Positions 18,944-27,526 of a DNA stretch of 64,000 bases are shown here, piece by piece. The DNA lies in contig NZ_CP028324.1 of NCBI RefSeq assembly GCF_003028855.1, positions 2,604,001 through 2,668,000 on the forward strand, written 5' to 3'. Position 1 is the first letter of the stretch; each line of letters begins with the position of its first letter. The DNA is from Pseudoduganella armeniaca (GTDB lineage: Bacteria; Pseudomonadota; Gammaproteobacteria; Burkholderiales; Burkholderiaceae_D). Under the pieces are notes generated by a model that was not told the DNA's origin, searched no databases, and saw nothing but the letters and a program-made list of their open reading frames with translations. The translations under genes were made by a program, and so were the position numbers.

Positions 18944-19618
18944 ATGAAAACCATCGCCAACCTGATCGTCAAATCCATCGCCGCCGCCGCCCTGACCGTG
19001 GCCGGCGCCGCCCATGCGGGCGTCATCGTCAAGTCCGTCGGCTCGCAGGGCATCCTGACGCAAGCCGGCGCCAATTTCGGCACCGACAGCATCGGCCGCA
19101 CCGTGCCGGTGTGGAGCGTGACGGACGACGCCACGCTGCTGGCCTTCTGCATCGACCCGTTCACGCCGATGGTCACCAGCACCACGACGTATGCCGCGAC
19201 GCCCAACGCCGTCTTCGGCGACAAGGTCAAGCGGCTGTACTCGCAGTACTACTCGGGCATCGATTACTCGGGCAGCGGCGCGCTGACCGGCGACAAGAAG
19301 GTGACGGCTCTGAGCTTCCAGCTGGCCCTGTGGGAGCTGGTCGCCGACAACGGTAACCTGGCCAGCGGCGCGCTGGCGGCTGTCCTGTCGGACAACGGCG
19401 CCAAGGCGCAGGCCGTCATCAGCGGCGCCAACGCCATGCTGGCGACCGCGCAGGACGAGAGCATCGCCATCGCCAACAAGTACCGCTTCACCACCTACAC
19501 GGCGACCGGCTCGCAGAGCGTCGTGACCGTCAGCGCCGTGCCGGAACCGTCGTCGCTGGCGATGTTCGGCCTGGGCCTGGCTGCGCTGGGCGTCGTCGCC
19601 CGCCGTCGCCGCGGCTGA
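18944..19618 (+). CDS. PEP-CTERM sorting-domain protein
   Basis: A 224-residue exported protein: signal peptide (cleaved near GAAHA at residue 24), a mature domain of about 175 residues, and a C-terminal VPEPSSLAMFGLGLAALGVVARRRR-type tail, i.e. the PEP motif, a membrane helix and an Arg cluster. That tail is the recognised substrate signal of exosortase. It follows the SdrD-repeat gene by 30 bases, so they may share a transcript. The mature domain is unrecognised. Confidence 0.88.
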   Translation: MKTIANLIVKSIAAAALTVAGAAHAGVIVKSVGSQGILTQAGANFGTDSIGRTVPVWSVTDDATLLAFCIDPFTPMVTSTTTYAATPNAVFGDKVKRLYSQYYSGIDYSGSGALTGDKKVTALSFQLALWELVADNGNLASGALAAVLSDNGAKAQAVISGANAMLATAQDESIAIANKYRFTTYTATGSQSVVTVSAVPEPSSLAMFGLGLAALGVVARRRRG

Positions 19619-19639
19619 TCGTCGCGCACGCGATGCCTG

Positions 19640-19668
19640 TGGCGCCGGGACGTTCAGACCCGGCGCCA
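19640..19668 (+). terminator. Stem-loop after the PEP-CTERM gene
   Basis: A perfect 10-bp stem (TGGCGCCGGG/CCCGGCGCCA) with a 9-base loop, 21 bases after the stop. No long T run follows, so it may be a weak terminator or an RNA 3' stabiliser. Confidence 0.5.
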
Positions 19669-19729
19669 GCTTGTAGTAATTGCAATGCGGCGCTATGCTG
19701 ACGCCTGTATCGATTTCCGGTCCGTCATC

Positions 19730-19870
19730 ATGCGCCAACCCATCCGTCAACTGATCTTCCGCTGCCTGGCCGTCGCCGCGTTCTGCCTGGCGGCACCCGG
19801 CTGTTCCAGCTGGGCCGAGGCGACCAAATGCCTGCCGACGACGCCGGGCTTCCCGTTGTGCGGCCTGTAG
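19730..19870 (+). CDS. Small putative lipoprotein
   Basis: A 46-residue peptide: basic start (MRQPIRQLIFR), hydrophobic core (CLAVAAFCLAAPGC) with a lipobox-like end, then a short Cys-containing tail ending PLCGL. An upstream in-frame start at 19685 is possible, but ATG 19730 gives the cleaner signal sequence. The next gene starts 11 bases later. Function unknown. Confidence 0.5.
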   Translation: MRQPIRQLIFRCLAVAAFCLAAPGCSSWAEATKCLPTTPGFPLCGL

Positions 19871-19881
19871 AGCGCGGGCGC

Positions 19882-20304
19882 ATGCCGCTGCTGGCAGCTG
19901 GCGGCCTGTCGCTGGCCGCCGCCATCGCCCACCTGGCCTGCATCGCCGGCGGGCCGCGCTGGTACCTCGCCATGGGCGCGGGTGAACGCATGGCTGCCGC
20001 CGTCGCGCAAGGCCGATGGCAGCCGACCCTCGTCACGCTGGCCATCGCCACCGTGCTGGCGCTGTGGGGCTTGTATGCCTGGTCCGGCGCCGGGTTCATC
20101 CGCCGCTTGCCGCTGCTGCGCTGGGTGCTGGCCGGCGTCACGGCCGTGTACCTGGCGCGCGGCCTGCTCTTCATGCCGCTGCAGGCGCACTTTCCCGGCA
20201 ACAGCCCGTTATTCTGGTACCTGAGCTCCGCCATCTGCGCAACCATCGGCCTGGTCCACCTGGCCGGGCTGTGGCAGGCCTGGCCGCGCCTGGCCCGGTC
20301 CTGA
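19882..20304 (+). CDS. Hypothetical four-helix membrane protein
   Basis: About 140 residues with four predicted membrane helices (starting PLLAAGGLSLAAAIAHLACI, then LVTLAIATVLALWGLYAW, LLRWVLAGVTAVYLARGLLF and LFWYLSSAICATIGLVHLAG). It resembles the many small uncharacterised integral membrane proteins of this family of bacteria. I chose ATG 19882 because upstream in-frame starts lie inside the lipoprotein frame and add a non-hydrophobic tail. Confidence 0.65.
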   Translation: MPLLAAGGLSLAAAIAHLACIAGGPRWYLAMGAGERMAAAVAQGRWQPTLVTLAIATVLALWGLYAWSGAGFIRRLPLLRWVLAGVTAVYLARGLLFMPLQAHFPGNSPLFWYLSSAICATIGLVHLAGLWQAWPRLARS

Positions 20305-20337
20305 GCCCGCATCTACTGCCGAGCCCGGGTCTACATC

Positions 20338-20350
20338 GGGGTCAGGCACC
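20338..20350 (+). repeat. Half-site of the GGGGAC/GCACC palindrome family
   Basis: GGGGTCAGGCACC is close to the arm of the inverted repeat at 29647-29699, but the second arm has decayed here. Confidence 0.4.
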
Positions 20351-20370
20351 GAGGCTGATACGGCCCCTGC

Positions 20371-20389
20371 GGTAACATCTCCTGTTACC
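20371..20389. promoter_or_regulatory. Perfect palindrome GGTAACA-N5-TGTTACC upstream of the formate dehydrogenase operon
   Basis: Seven-base perfect arms around TCTCC, about 85 bases upstream of the first gene of the operon. Either an operator for a dimeric regulator or a leader hairpin. No regulator gene is adjacent, so the binding protein cannot be named. Confidence 0.5.
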
Positions 20390-20474
20390 TGTGGCTGGCG
20401 CGTCAACCGTGCGCCGACAACCCCCGTGCGCAACGTACACTTCTCCTATGATTTTGCTAACGGGAGATGACTCC

Positions 20475-21140
20475 GTGCCGGGCCAGTCAGCATGTTGTTC
20501 CGCCAGCCAACCCAACAGCGCGCCCGTCGCGCCGCCACTCGGCGCTGAAGACCAGGCCCGCGCCGACCTGTATGCACTGGCCGCGCGCCTGCTGCTGGCG
20601 CCGCCCGATGCCGCGCTGCTGGCCGGCCTGGCCGCGGCCGATCCGATCCTCGGCAGCCACGACGAACGGCCGCTGGAAGATGCCTGGGAGCGCCTGGTGC
20701 TGGCCGCCGCCGTCGTCGATGCCGCCGCGGTGGCCGAGGAATTCGACGGCCTGTTCATCAGCCTGGGCACGCCGCCCGTCAATCCCTACGGTTCGCTGTA
20801 TCTGTCCGGTTTCCTCAACGATACGCCGCTGGCACGCCTGCGCGCCGACCTGGCGGTGCTGGGGCTGGCCCGGGTCGCCGGCGTCGCCGAGTTCGAGGAT
20901 CACCTCGGCGCGCTGTGCGAGACGATGCGGGTGCTGATCCTGTCGGGCCGGCCGCTGGCGCGGCAGCGTCAGTTTTTCGACGCGCACATCGCGCCGTGGT
21001 GCGAGCGCGCCCTGGCCGATATCGAGCGGGGACCGGGGGCGAACTTCTATCGTGTCGTGGCGGGCTTCGTCGCGGCGTTTCTCACCATCGAAGCGCAGGC
21101 GTTTGCCGTCGACGGCACGGCCGATCTGGCGCTCGCTTGA
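20475..21140 (+). CDS. TorD/DmsD-family redox-enzyme maturation chaperone
   Basis: About 221 residues from GTG 20475, which has GGGAGA seven bases upstream; an in-frame ATG at 20448 is an alternative. The all-helical protein carries the family signature region EEFDGLFISLGTPPVNPYGS followed by LYLSGFLNDTPLARLR and a helix with EDHLGALCETM. Such chaperones bind the twin-arginine signal of molybdenum enzymes and hold them until the cofactor is inserted. Position directly before the Tat-signal peptide gene and FdhA indicates that FdhA is its client. Confidence 0.88.
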   Translation: MPGQSACCSASQPNSAPVAPPLGAEDQARADLYALAARLLLAPPDAALLAGLAAADPILGSHDERPLEDAWERLVLAAAVVDAAAVAEEFDGLFISLGTPPVNPYGSLYLSGFLNDTPLARLRADLAVLGLARVAGVAEFEDHLGALCETMRVLILSGRPLARQRQFFDAHIAPWCERALADIERGPGANFYRVVAGFVAAFLTIEAQAFAVDGTADLALA

Positions 21141-21150
21141 AGGATCCCTC

Positions 21151-21384
21151 ATGAACGACATCGACTCCTCCGCGCCGGCCGCCGCCGGCGACGAGCACCT
21201 GCGCGCGCGCCGCGCGTTCCTGAAGGCCGCGCCGCTGGGCGCCCTGGCCCTGGTGGCCGGCAGCGCGCCGGCCGCCGAGGCGGCGCCGGCCGAGTCCGCT
21301 CCTGCGCCCGAGCAGCCGGCGCAGCGCGGCTACCACGAGACGGAACATATCCGCCGCTACTACCAGACCGCCGCGTACTGGTAA
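21151..21384 (+). CDS. Small twin-arginine-signal protein of the formate dehydrogenase operon
   Basis: A 77-residue protein with a Tat-like motif RARRAFLKAAPLGALALVAG at about residues 17-36, an Ala/Pro/Glu-rich segment, and a conserved-looking tail YHETEHIRRYYQTAAYW. Small Tat-signal proteins of this form stand between the TorD chaperone and the FDH catalytic subunit in many proteobacterial clusters. Their role in maturation or assembly is not settled. GGATCC-type spacing and the short 10-base gap support co-transcription with its neighbours. Confidence 0.82.
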   Translation: MNDIDSSAPAAAGDEHLRARRAFLKAAPLGALALVAGSAPAAEAAPAESAPAPEQPAQRGYHETEHIRRYYQTAAYW

Positions 21385-21404
21385 CACCCGCACCGAGGAG
21401 CACC

Positions 21405-24227
21405 ATGTCCCTGCAAAAGATCACGCCCGACGAAGGCCGCCGCCGGCGCCGCTTCCTGGTCGGCGCCGGCATCACGGCCGGCGCCGGCGCGCTGGCGCGC
21501 CACCTGCCACTGAACATCATGCAGCCGGCGGCGGCTGCCGACCCGGTGCCGAACGCGCCCGTCAAGACCGAGATCAAGCACACCGTGTGCAGCCACTGCT
21601 CGGTGGGCTGCTCGGTCGAGGCGGTGGTCAGCAACGGCGTCTGGGTGCGCCAGGAACCCGCGTTCGACTCGCCGCTGAACATGGGCGCGCACTGCGCCAA
21701 GGGCGCCTCGGTGCGCGAACACGGCTTCGGCGAACACCGGCTGCGTTACCCGATGAAGCTGGTGAACGGCAAATACACCCGCATCTCGTGGGACCAGGCC
21801 ATCAACGAGATCGGCGACCGCCTGCTGACCTTGCGCGAGAAGGCGGGGCCAGACGCGCTGATGGTGATCGGCAGCTCGAAGCACAACAACGAGCAAGCCT
21901 ACCTGCTGCGCAAATGGGTGTCGCTGTGGGGCTCGAACAACGTCGACCACCAGGCCCGCATCTGCCACTCGACAACGGTCGCCGGGGTCGCCCAGACCTA
22001 CGGTTATGGCGCGATGACGAACTCGTTCAACGACCTGCATTACAGTAAGGCGGTGCTGTTCATCGGCTCCAACCCGGCCGAGGCGCACCCGATTTCGATG
22101 CTGCACTTCCTGCACGCGAAAGAGCTGGGCGCGAAGATGATCGTCATCGACCCGCGCTTCACGCGCACGGCGCGTTTCGCCCATCACTACATCCGCATCC
22201 GCCCGGGCACGGACATTGCGCTGGTATGGGGCATCCTGTGGCACATCTTCGCCAACGGCTGGGAGGATAAGAAGTTCATCGAGGACCGCACCTACGGCAT
22301 GGAGGAAGTGCGCAAGGAGGTGGCCAAGTGGACGCCGGAAAAGGTGTCCGACGTGACCGGCGTGCCGGAAGCGGCGGTGCGCACGGCGGCCGAGATGCTG
22401 GCGCTGAACCGGCCGTCGTCGGTGGTCTGGTGCATGGGCATCACCCAGCACCACGTCGGCACGGCCAACGTGCGGGCGCTGTCGATCCTGCAGCTCGCGC
22501 TGGGCAATATCGGCGTGCCGGGCGGCGGCGCCAATATCTACCGCGGCCACGACAACGTGCAGGGCGCCACCGACGTGGGACCGAACGCCGATTCGCTGCC
22601 CGGCTACTATGGCCTGGCCGAAGGCGCCTGGAAGCATTTCGCCACCGTCTGGGGCCTCGACTACGAATGGCTGAAGGGCCGCTTCGGCTCCAAGGAGCTG
22701 ATGGAAAAGCCGGGCATCACGGTCTCGCGCTGGTACGACGCCGTCAACGAGCAGGCCCAGTACATGGACCAGCCCAGCAACCTGCGCGCCGTGTTCTACT
22801 GGGGCCACGCGCCGAACAGCCAGACCCGCCTGCCGGACATGAAGGCAGCGATGCAAAAGCTCGACATGCTGGTGGTGATCGACCCGTACCCGAGCCTGAC
22901 CGCGGCCATGCACGGCCGCCAGGACGGCGTCTACCTGCTGCCGGCCGCGTCGCAGTTCGAGACGCAGGGCTCGGTGACGGCGTCGAACCGCAGCATCCAA
23001 TGGCGCGAGCGGGTGATCCAGCCGCTGTTCGAATGCAAGACGGACCACGAGATCATGTACCTGTTCGCCCGCAAGCTGGGCTTCGCCAATGAGCTGTGCA
23101 AGCACATCAAGGTGGTGCACAACGAGCCGGTGGTGGAGGACATCCTGCGCGAGATCAACCGCTCGTGCTGGACCATCGGCTACACCGGCTGCTCGCCGGA
23201 ACGGCTCAAGCTGCACATGGAGAACAAGCACACCTTCAACCCGACCACCTTGCGCGCCGAGTCGGGGCCGTGCAAAGGCGACTACTACGGCCTGCCGTGG
23301 CCGTGCTGGGGCACGCCGGAGATGAAGCATCCCGGCACGCCGATCCTGTACGACCTGTCGAAAACGATCGCCGAAGGCGGCCTGCCGTTCCGCGCCAACT
23401 GGGGCGTGGAGCACGACGGCCAGTCGCTGCTGGCGGCGGACGGCTCGACCAACCAGGATAGCGAGATCGACACCGGCTACCCGGAATTCGACCACGTGTT
23501 CCTGAAGAAGCTGGGCTGGTGGGCCGAGCTGACCCCGCTGGAGCAGGCCGCCGCCGAGGGCAAGAACTGGAAGACCGACCTGTCCGGCGGCATCATCCGC
23601 GTGGCCATCGCGCACGGCTGCGCGCCGTATGGCAATGCGCGGGCGCGCTGCCACGTGTGGAACTTCCCGGACCCCGTGCCGGTGCACCGCGAGCCGCTGC
23701 TGTCGCCGCGGCGCGACCTGGTGGCGAAATACCCGACCTACGACGACAAGGCCAACTTCTGGCGCCTGCCGACCCTGTACAAGTCGGTGCAGGCGGTGGA
23801 CTTCTCGAAGGACTACCCGCTGATCATGACGTCCGGCCGCCTGGTCGAATACGAGGGTGGCGGCGAGGAGACGCGCTCCAACCCATGGCTGGCCGAGCTG
23901 CAGCAGAACATGTTCTGCGAGGTCAACCCGCAGGACGCCGCGCAGGTCGGCGCCCGGCTTGGCGAATACATCTGGATCGAGACGCCGACCGGCGCGCGCC
24001 TGAAAATGATGGCGATGGTCACGCCGCGGGTGCCGCCCGGGATGGTGTGGATGCCGTTCCACTTCGGCGGCTGGTGGATGGGCGAGGACCTGGAGCAGCA
24101 CTATCCGGAAGGGGGCGCGCCGGAAGTGCGCGGCGAGTCCGTCAATACGGGCTGGACGTACGGCTACGACGCCGTGACGATGATGCAGGAAACCAAGGTC
24201 TCGCTGTGCCGGCTGGCGCGGGCCTGA
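21405..24227 (+). CDS. fdhA: Formate dehydrogenase catalytic (alpha) subunit, cysteine form
   Basis: A 940-residue molybdopterin oxidoreductase. The Tat signal is RRRRRFLVGAGITAGAGAL (about residues 12-30). A [4Fe-4S] site follows with Cys62, Cys65, Cys69 and Cys97. The metal ligand is Cys187 in ARICHSTTVAG, where E. coli FdnG and FdoG carry selenocysteine, so no Sec machinery is needed. Molybdopterin-binding segments include FIGSNPAEAHPISM, VIDPRFTRTARFAHHYIRIRPGTD and the C-terminal MTSGRLVEYEGGGEETRSNPWLAEL. It oxidises formate to CO2 on the periplasmic face and passes electrons to FdhB. Confidence 0.95.
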   Translation: MSLQKITPDEGRRRRRFLVGAGITAGAGALARHLPLNIMQPAAAADPVPNAPVKTEIKHTVCSHCSVGCSVEAVVSNGVWVRQEPAFDSPLNMGAHCAKGASVREHGFGEHRLRYPMKLVNGKYTRISWDQAINEIGDRLLTLREKAGPDALMVIGSSKHNNEQAYLLRKWVSLWGSNNVDHQARICHSTTVAGVAQTYGYGAMTNSFNDLHYSKAVLFIGSNPAEAHPISMLHFLHAKELGAKMIVIDPRFTRTARFAHHYIRIRPGTDIALVWGILWHIFANGWEDKKFIEDRTYGMEEVRKEVAKWTPEKVSDVTGVPEAAVRTAAEMLALNRPSSVVWCMGITQHHVGTANVRALSILQLALGNIGVPGGGANIYRGHDNVQGATDVGPNADSLPGYYGLAEGAWKHFATVWGLDYEWLKGRFGSKELMEKPGITVSRWYDAVNEQAQYMDQPSNLRAVFYWGHAPNSQTRLPDMKAAMQKLDMLVVIDPYPSLTAAMHGRQDGVYLLPAASQFETQGSVTASNRSIQWRERVIQPLFECKTDHEIMYLFARKLGFANELCKHIKVVHNEPVVEDILREINRSCWTIGYTGCSPERLKLHMENKHTFNPTTLRAESGPCKGDYYGLPWPCWGTPEMKHPGTPILYDLSKTIAEGGLPFRANWGVEHDGQSLLAADGSTNQDSEIDTGYPEFDHVFLKKLGWWAELTPLEQAAAEGKNWKTDLSGGIIRVAIAHGCAPYGNARARCHVWNFPDPVPVHREPLLSPRRDLVAKYPTYDDKANFWRLPTLYKSVQAVDFSKDYPLIMTSGRLVEYEGGGEETRSNPWLAELQQNMFCEVNPQDAAQVGARLGEYIWIETPTGARLKMMAMVTPRVPPGMVWMPFHFGGWWMGEDLEQHYPEGGAPEVRGESVNTGWTYGYDAVTMMQETKVSLCRLARA

Positions 24228-24240
24228 AGGAGGAGGGAAT

Positions 24241-24921
24241 ATGGCCGCACGCATGAAATTCATCTGCGACACGGAGCGCTGCATCGACTGCAACGGCTGC
24301 GTGACCGCCTGCAAGAACGAACACGAACTGCCGTGGGGGATCAACCGCCGCCGCGTCGTCACGATCAACGATGGCGTGCCGGGTGAACGCTCGGTGTCGG
24401 TCGCCTGCATGCACTGCACCGACGCGCCGTGCCTGGCGGTCTGCCCGGTCAACTGTATCTACCACACCGAGGACGGCATCGTCCTGCACAGCAAGGACCA
24501 GTGTATCGGCTGCGGCTATTGCTACTACGCGTGCCCGTTCGGCGCGCCGCAGTTCCCCGAGACGGGCCTGTTTAACCACCGCGGCAAGATGGACAAGTGC
24601 ACCTTCTGCGCGGGCGGGCCGGAACCAGATACGTCGGACGCGGAGTTCAAGAAGTACGGCCGCAATCGCATCGCCGAGGGCAAGCTGCCCGCCTGCGCCG
24701 AGATGTGCGGCACCAAGGCGCTGCTGGGCGGGGATGCCGACGTCGTCGCCAACATCTACCGCCAGCGCGTCGAGACGCGTGGCTACGGCCCCGAGCTGTG
24801 GGGCTGGAAGATCGCCTACGGGCGTTCGAAACGGGGTACCCAGACCCAGGTGCGCGGCGACCTGCCGCGCGAGAACCAGCGGGTCAACGAAGCGCAGAAC
24901 GATCCGTGGAGGATTCCGTGA
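24241..24921 (+). CDS. fdhB: Formate dehydrogenase iron-sulfur (beta) subunit
   Basis: A 226-residue ferredoxin-like electron-transfer subunit with four [4Fe-4S] cysteine groups: CIDCNGCVTAC, CMHCTDAPCLAVCPVNC, CIGCGYCYYACPFGA, and CTFC paired with a later PACAEMC. This is the HycB/FdnH arrangement. It carries electrons from FdhA to the cytochrome b subunit. It has no signal peptide, so it is exported as a complex with FdhA. An AAGGAGG site precedes the ATG. Confidence 0.95.
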   Translation: MAARMKFICDTERCIDCNGCVTACKNEHELPWGINRRRVVTINDGVPGERSVSVACMHCTDAPCLAVCPVNCIYHTEDGIVLHSKDQCIGCGYCYYACPFGAPQFPETGLFNHRGKMDKCTFCAGGPEPDTSDAEFKKYGRNRIAEGKLPACAEMCGTKALLGGDADVVANIYRQRVETRGYGPELWGWKIAYGRSKRGTQTQVRGDLPRENQRVNEAQNDPWRIP

Positions 24922-25133
24922 ACGCGCGCTGGCTGGCGGCGGCTTGCCTGCCGGTGCTGCTGTGCGGTTGCCTGGAAGTCGACCAGCACCCTGGCTGGAA
25001 GGAAGGCCAGTACGCGGGCAAGCGCGACAACCGGCACTTCCAGACCCGCTTCCACGGCGACCGCTTCTCGTGGCTGGCGGCGCTGATGAACCGCAACGAC
25101 AAGCAGAACGAGTACAACCGGGCCAACCCGTAA
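24918..25133 (+). CDS. Small lipoprotein of the formate dehydrogenase operon
   Basis: A 71-residue lipoprotein starting with GTG that overlaps the fdhB stop (GTGA). The signal sequence ends in the lipobox LLCGC (Cys near residue 18). The mature part is polar (HPGWKEGQYAGKRDNRHFQT). It is too short for the frame to be noticed by length alone, but coupling and lipobox are convincing. Function unknown. Confidence 0.72.
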   Translation: MNARWLAAACLPVLLCGCLEVDQHPGWKEGQYAGKRDNRHFQTRFHGDRFSWLAALMNRNDKQNEYNRANP

Positions 25134-25143
25134 GGACGTCATC

Positions 25144-26238
25144 ATGGGACCACTCATCTTCGCGCGCGCACGCTCAATGCTGGCCTTCCTGGTGCTGCTG
25201 TGGGCATTCGCGCAGCTCGCCCACGCCGGTGTGCCCAACAAGGACGCGGTGCCGGCCTATGCGGAAGAGCAGACCATGCTGCAGGTGGAGGCCGATTCGC
25301 GCACGCCCGAGCCGGGGCTGGCCGCAACGGCGTCCGGCCGCGTGCACGTCGACCGTCACTTCCTCGGCCAGTATGGCGCCACCGAGGGCAACGTCATCGT
25401 CCAGCGCGGCGGCAACACCTGGCGCGAGTGGCGCAACGGCCCGATCGCCACGACGGCCGGCATGATCCTGGTGCTGGCGCTGCTGGCGATCTTCCTGTTC
25501 TACAGCGCGGTCGGCCCGGCCCGGATGGATGCGCCGGAATCGGGCCGCCGCATCCAGCGTTTCAACCGCTGGGAACGCTGGGTGCACTGGGCCACGGCCA
25601 TCAGCTTCCTGCTGCTGGCGGTCACCGGTCTCGTCATCCTGTTCGGCAAGGTCGTGCTGCTGCCGCTGCTGGGACACGACATTTTTTCCGGCGTCGCCTA
25701 CGTGTCGAAGTACCTGCACAACTTCGGCGGGCCGCTGTTCATCGTCTGCTCGGTGCTGATGTTCGTCACCTTCCTGCGCAGGAACCTGCCGCGGCGGGTG
25801 GACTGGCAATGGGTCAGGCAGGGCGGCGGCCTGGTGACGCACAAGCACGTGCCGGCCGGCTTCTTCAACGCCGGCGAGAAAGCCTGGTTCTGGTTCGGCG
25901 TGACCTTGCTGGGCCTGGTCATGTCGGCCAGCGGCCTGGTGCTCGATTTTGCCGTGGGGCAGACTCGCTACGTGATGCAGATCGCGAACTACCTGCACCT
26001 GGCCGGCGCCACGTTCTACATTGCCGCCGCGATGGGCCACATCTATATCGGCACCCTGGGCACGCCAGGCGCCTACCGCGCCATGCGCGAGGGTTACGTG
26101 GACGAGGAATGGGCGCGCGCCCACCACTCGCTGTGGTACGAGGAAGTCCAGGCGGGCGGGCAGGGCGGCGCGCGCGCGCCCCAAGCCCGTCATCCGCATC
26201 CCCGGCCGGGACCGGGCAACGCACCGCGGGGGCACTGA
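25144..26238 (+). CDS. fdhC: Formate dehydrogenase cytochrome b556 (gamma) subunit
   Basis: A 364-residue membrane protein. After an N-terminal signal-like helix and a roughly 80-residue periplasmic segment there is one extra helix (MILVLALLAIFLFYSAV), then the four-helix diheme cytochrome b core beginning FNRWERWVHWATAISFLLLAVTGLVILFG-like and including YLHNFGGPLFIVC and YLHLAGATFYIAAAMGHIYIG, with histidines positioned for heme b. It anchors FdhAB and hands electrons to the quinone pool. Its stop overlaps the next start (ATGA). Confidence 0.93.
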   Translation: MGPLIFARARSMLAFLVLLWAFAQLAHAGVPNKDAVPAYAEEQTMLQVEADSRTPEPGLAATASGRVHVDRHFLGQYGATEGNVIVQRGGNTWREWRNGPIATTAGMILVLALLAIFLFYSAVGPARMDAPESGRRIQRFNRWERWVHWATAISFLLLAVTGLVILFGKVVLLPLLGHDIFSGVAYVSKYLHNFGGPLFIVCSVLMFVTFLRRNLPRRVDWQWVRQGGGLVTHKHVPAGFFNAGEKAWFWFGVTLLGLVMSASGLVLDFAVGQTRYVMQIANYLHLAGATFYIAAAMGHIYIGTLGTPGAYRAMREGYVDEEWARAHHSLWYEEVQAGGQGGARAPQARHPHPRPGPGNAPRGH

Positions 26239-26660
26239 TGAAGGTAGCGCTCATCCTGTCCTGCATGGCACTGCTGCTGTCCGGCTGCGAGCGCGAGCAT
26301 GCCGCCGCCAACGGCATCGTGCAGACCAAGTTCCCTGGCCAGGTCTCGGCCGGCGGCGGCACTAGCGGCGAGGTGATCGCCCGCACCAGCCGTCCCGTCA
26401 CGGACGCTACCTATGCCGGCGGCACGCCGGGCATCGCCGGCGGTTCCGGCGGCAACACCTCCGGCGCTGCCACGGCCGGCACCGTGCAGGAGTCCGGCCA
26501 GGGGCCGTCGCGCGGCACCGACCAGCCGGACAGCGCGGGCCGTCCCGGTACCACGCTGCCGCCGGGCGATATGGGCAAGCCCGCCGCGCCGGCGTCGACC
26601 GAACCGGGTGCCGGCGGCGCGGCCGTGCACCGCGACCCGCAGGCCGGAGGTGCGAAATGA
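26238..26660 (+). CDS. Low-complexity lipoprotein of the formate dehydrogenase operon
   Basis: A 140-residue lipoprotein with the lipobox LLLSGC at about residues 13-18. The mature part is Gly/Ala/Thr/Pro-rich with little predicted structure. ATGA overlaps at both ends tie it to fdhC upstream and to the next small gene downstream. Function unknown. Confidence 0.7.
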   Translation: MKVALILSCMALLLSGCEREHAAANGIVQTKFPGQVSAGGGTSGEVIARTSRPVTDATYAGGTPGIAGGSGGNTSGAATAGTVQESGQGPSRGTDQPDSAGRPGTTLPPGDMGKPAAPASTEPGAGGAAVHRDPQAGGAK

Positions 26661-27073
26661 AGCACGTCATGCTGAGCCTCGCCCTGCTGCTGGCCAGCGC
26701 ACAGGGGCACGCCACTCTGCCGCCGCCGACGCCGCAGCAGGCCGCCGCGGCCGCCGCCAAGAAGGCCCAGGCCGACGCCCAGGCGCAGCAGGACAAGGCG
26801 GCGCTGTTGCAATCGATGGACAACGTCAGCGCGCGCTGGCGCGCCCGCGCGGCAAAGGAGGGCTGGACCACGCATGCGCCGGTGGCGGTCGCGGCGCCGG
26901 CCGCGGCAGTTGCCGCGCCCGCGGCGCCCGCCCAGGCCATGTCACCTGTGCCGGTGCGCAGCGAGAAGCTGGGCACGGCGCCGGCTTCCGAGGATGTCAA
27001 GGCGCGCCCCACGCAGGCGGTAGCGCGCGGTACGCCGCCCACCGTCAACAAACCCAAACGTGAGCTGAAATGA
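26657..27073 (+). CDS. Exported helical/Ala-Pro-rich protein of unknown function
   Basis: A 138-residue protein with a signal peptide (about residues 1-19, ending QGHA), a helix (AAAAAAKKAQADAQAQQDKA) likely to coil, a WRARAAKEGW segment, and an Ala/Pro-rich tail ending KPKRELK. It is coupled by ATGA to the preceding lipoprotein. I do not recognise a family; its operon position suggests a role in FDH assembly or attachment. Confidence 0.65.
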   Translation: MKHVMLSLALLLASAQGHATLPPPTPQQAAAAAAKKAQADAQAQQDKAALLQSMDNVSARWRARAAKEGWTTHAPVAVAAPAAAVAAPAAPAQAMSPVPVRSEKLGTAPASEDVKARPTQAVARGTPPTVNKPKRELK

Positions 27074-27085
27074 AAGCGAGATGAA

Positions 27086-27526
27086 ATGAAACTGGGAAGC
27101 ATGCCGATCGCCGTGGTCATGCAGCGCCGCACGCCGCGCCACCGCTGGGCCGACGAGGCCTGGGCCGCCGTCGGCATCGTGCCCGACAACGGCAAGCTGC
27201 CGCCGGTGCAGGTATTGTCGGAAAGCGCGGAACGCGACGACTACCTGGTCTCCGGCCTGGAACTGGAACTGTATCCGGACGAGAACGACGGCTACTACGA
27301 AAACTTCATGGCGCCGGAAGCGAAGGTGTTCGTGTTGTGGCGCATGCAGGATGGCCGCGCCATGCCGGTGCGCGCCTCCGTCAGCTACGTCGAGGGCACG
27401 CGCATGTTCGACTCGGGCGAGCACGCGGACGGCGTGGCGATGCCGGCCGAGGTGCAGGCCTGGCTGCGCGCCTACCTGCAGGCGCATTACCAGCCGAAGC
27501 CGAAACGGGGGCGCCAGCATGGCTGA
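27086..27526 (+). CDS. DUF3305 family protein
   Basis: A 146-residue soluble protein with MPIAVVMQRRTPRHRWADEAW near the start and the core WRMQDGRAMPVRASVSY, typical of DUF3305. Members accompany DUF3306 proteins and a polyferredoxin in formate dehydrogenase clusters; biochemical function is not established. The stop overlaps the next gene by eight bases. Confidence 0.85.
   Translation: MKLGSMPIAVVMQRRTPRHRWADEAWAAVGIVPDNGKLPPVQVLSESAERDDYLVSGLELELYPDENDGYYENFMAPEAKVFVLWRMQDGRAMPVRASVSYVEGTRMFDSGEHADGVAMPAEVQAWLRAYLQAHYQPKPKRGRQHG

Noticed and set aside
21957..21968. Selenocysteine (UGA) at the FdhA active site
   Set aside because: The codon is TGC (Cys187); no in-frame TGA occurs there.
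21360..24452. A 1,030-codon open frame opposite fdhA
   Set aside because: Antisense artefact of strong third-position GC; fdhA has all catalytic motifs.
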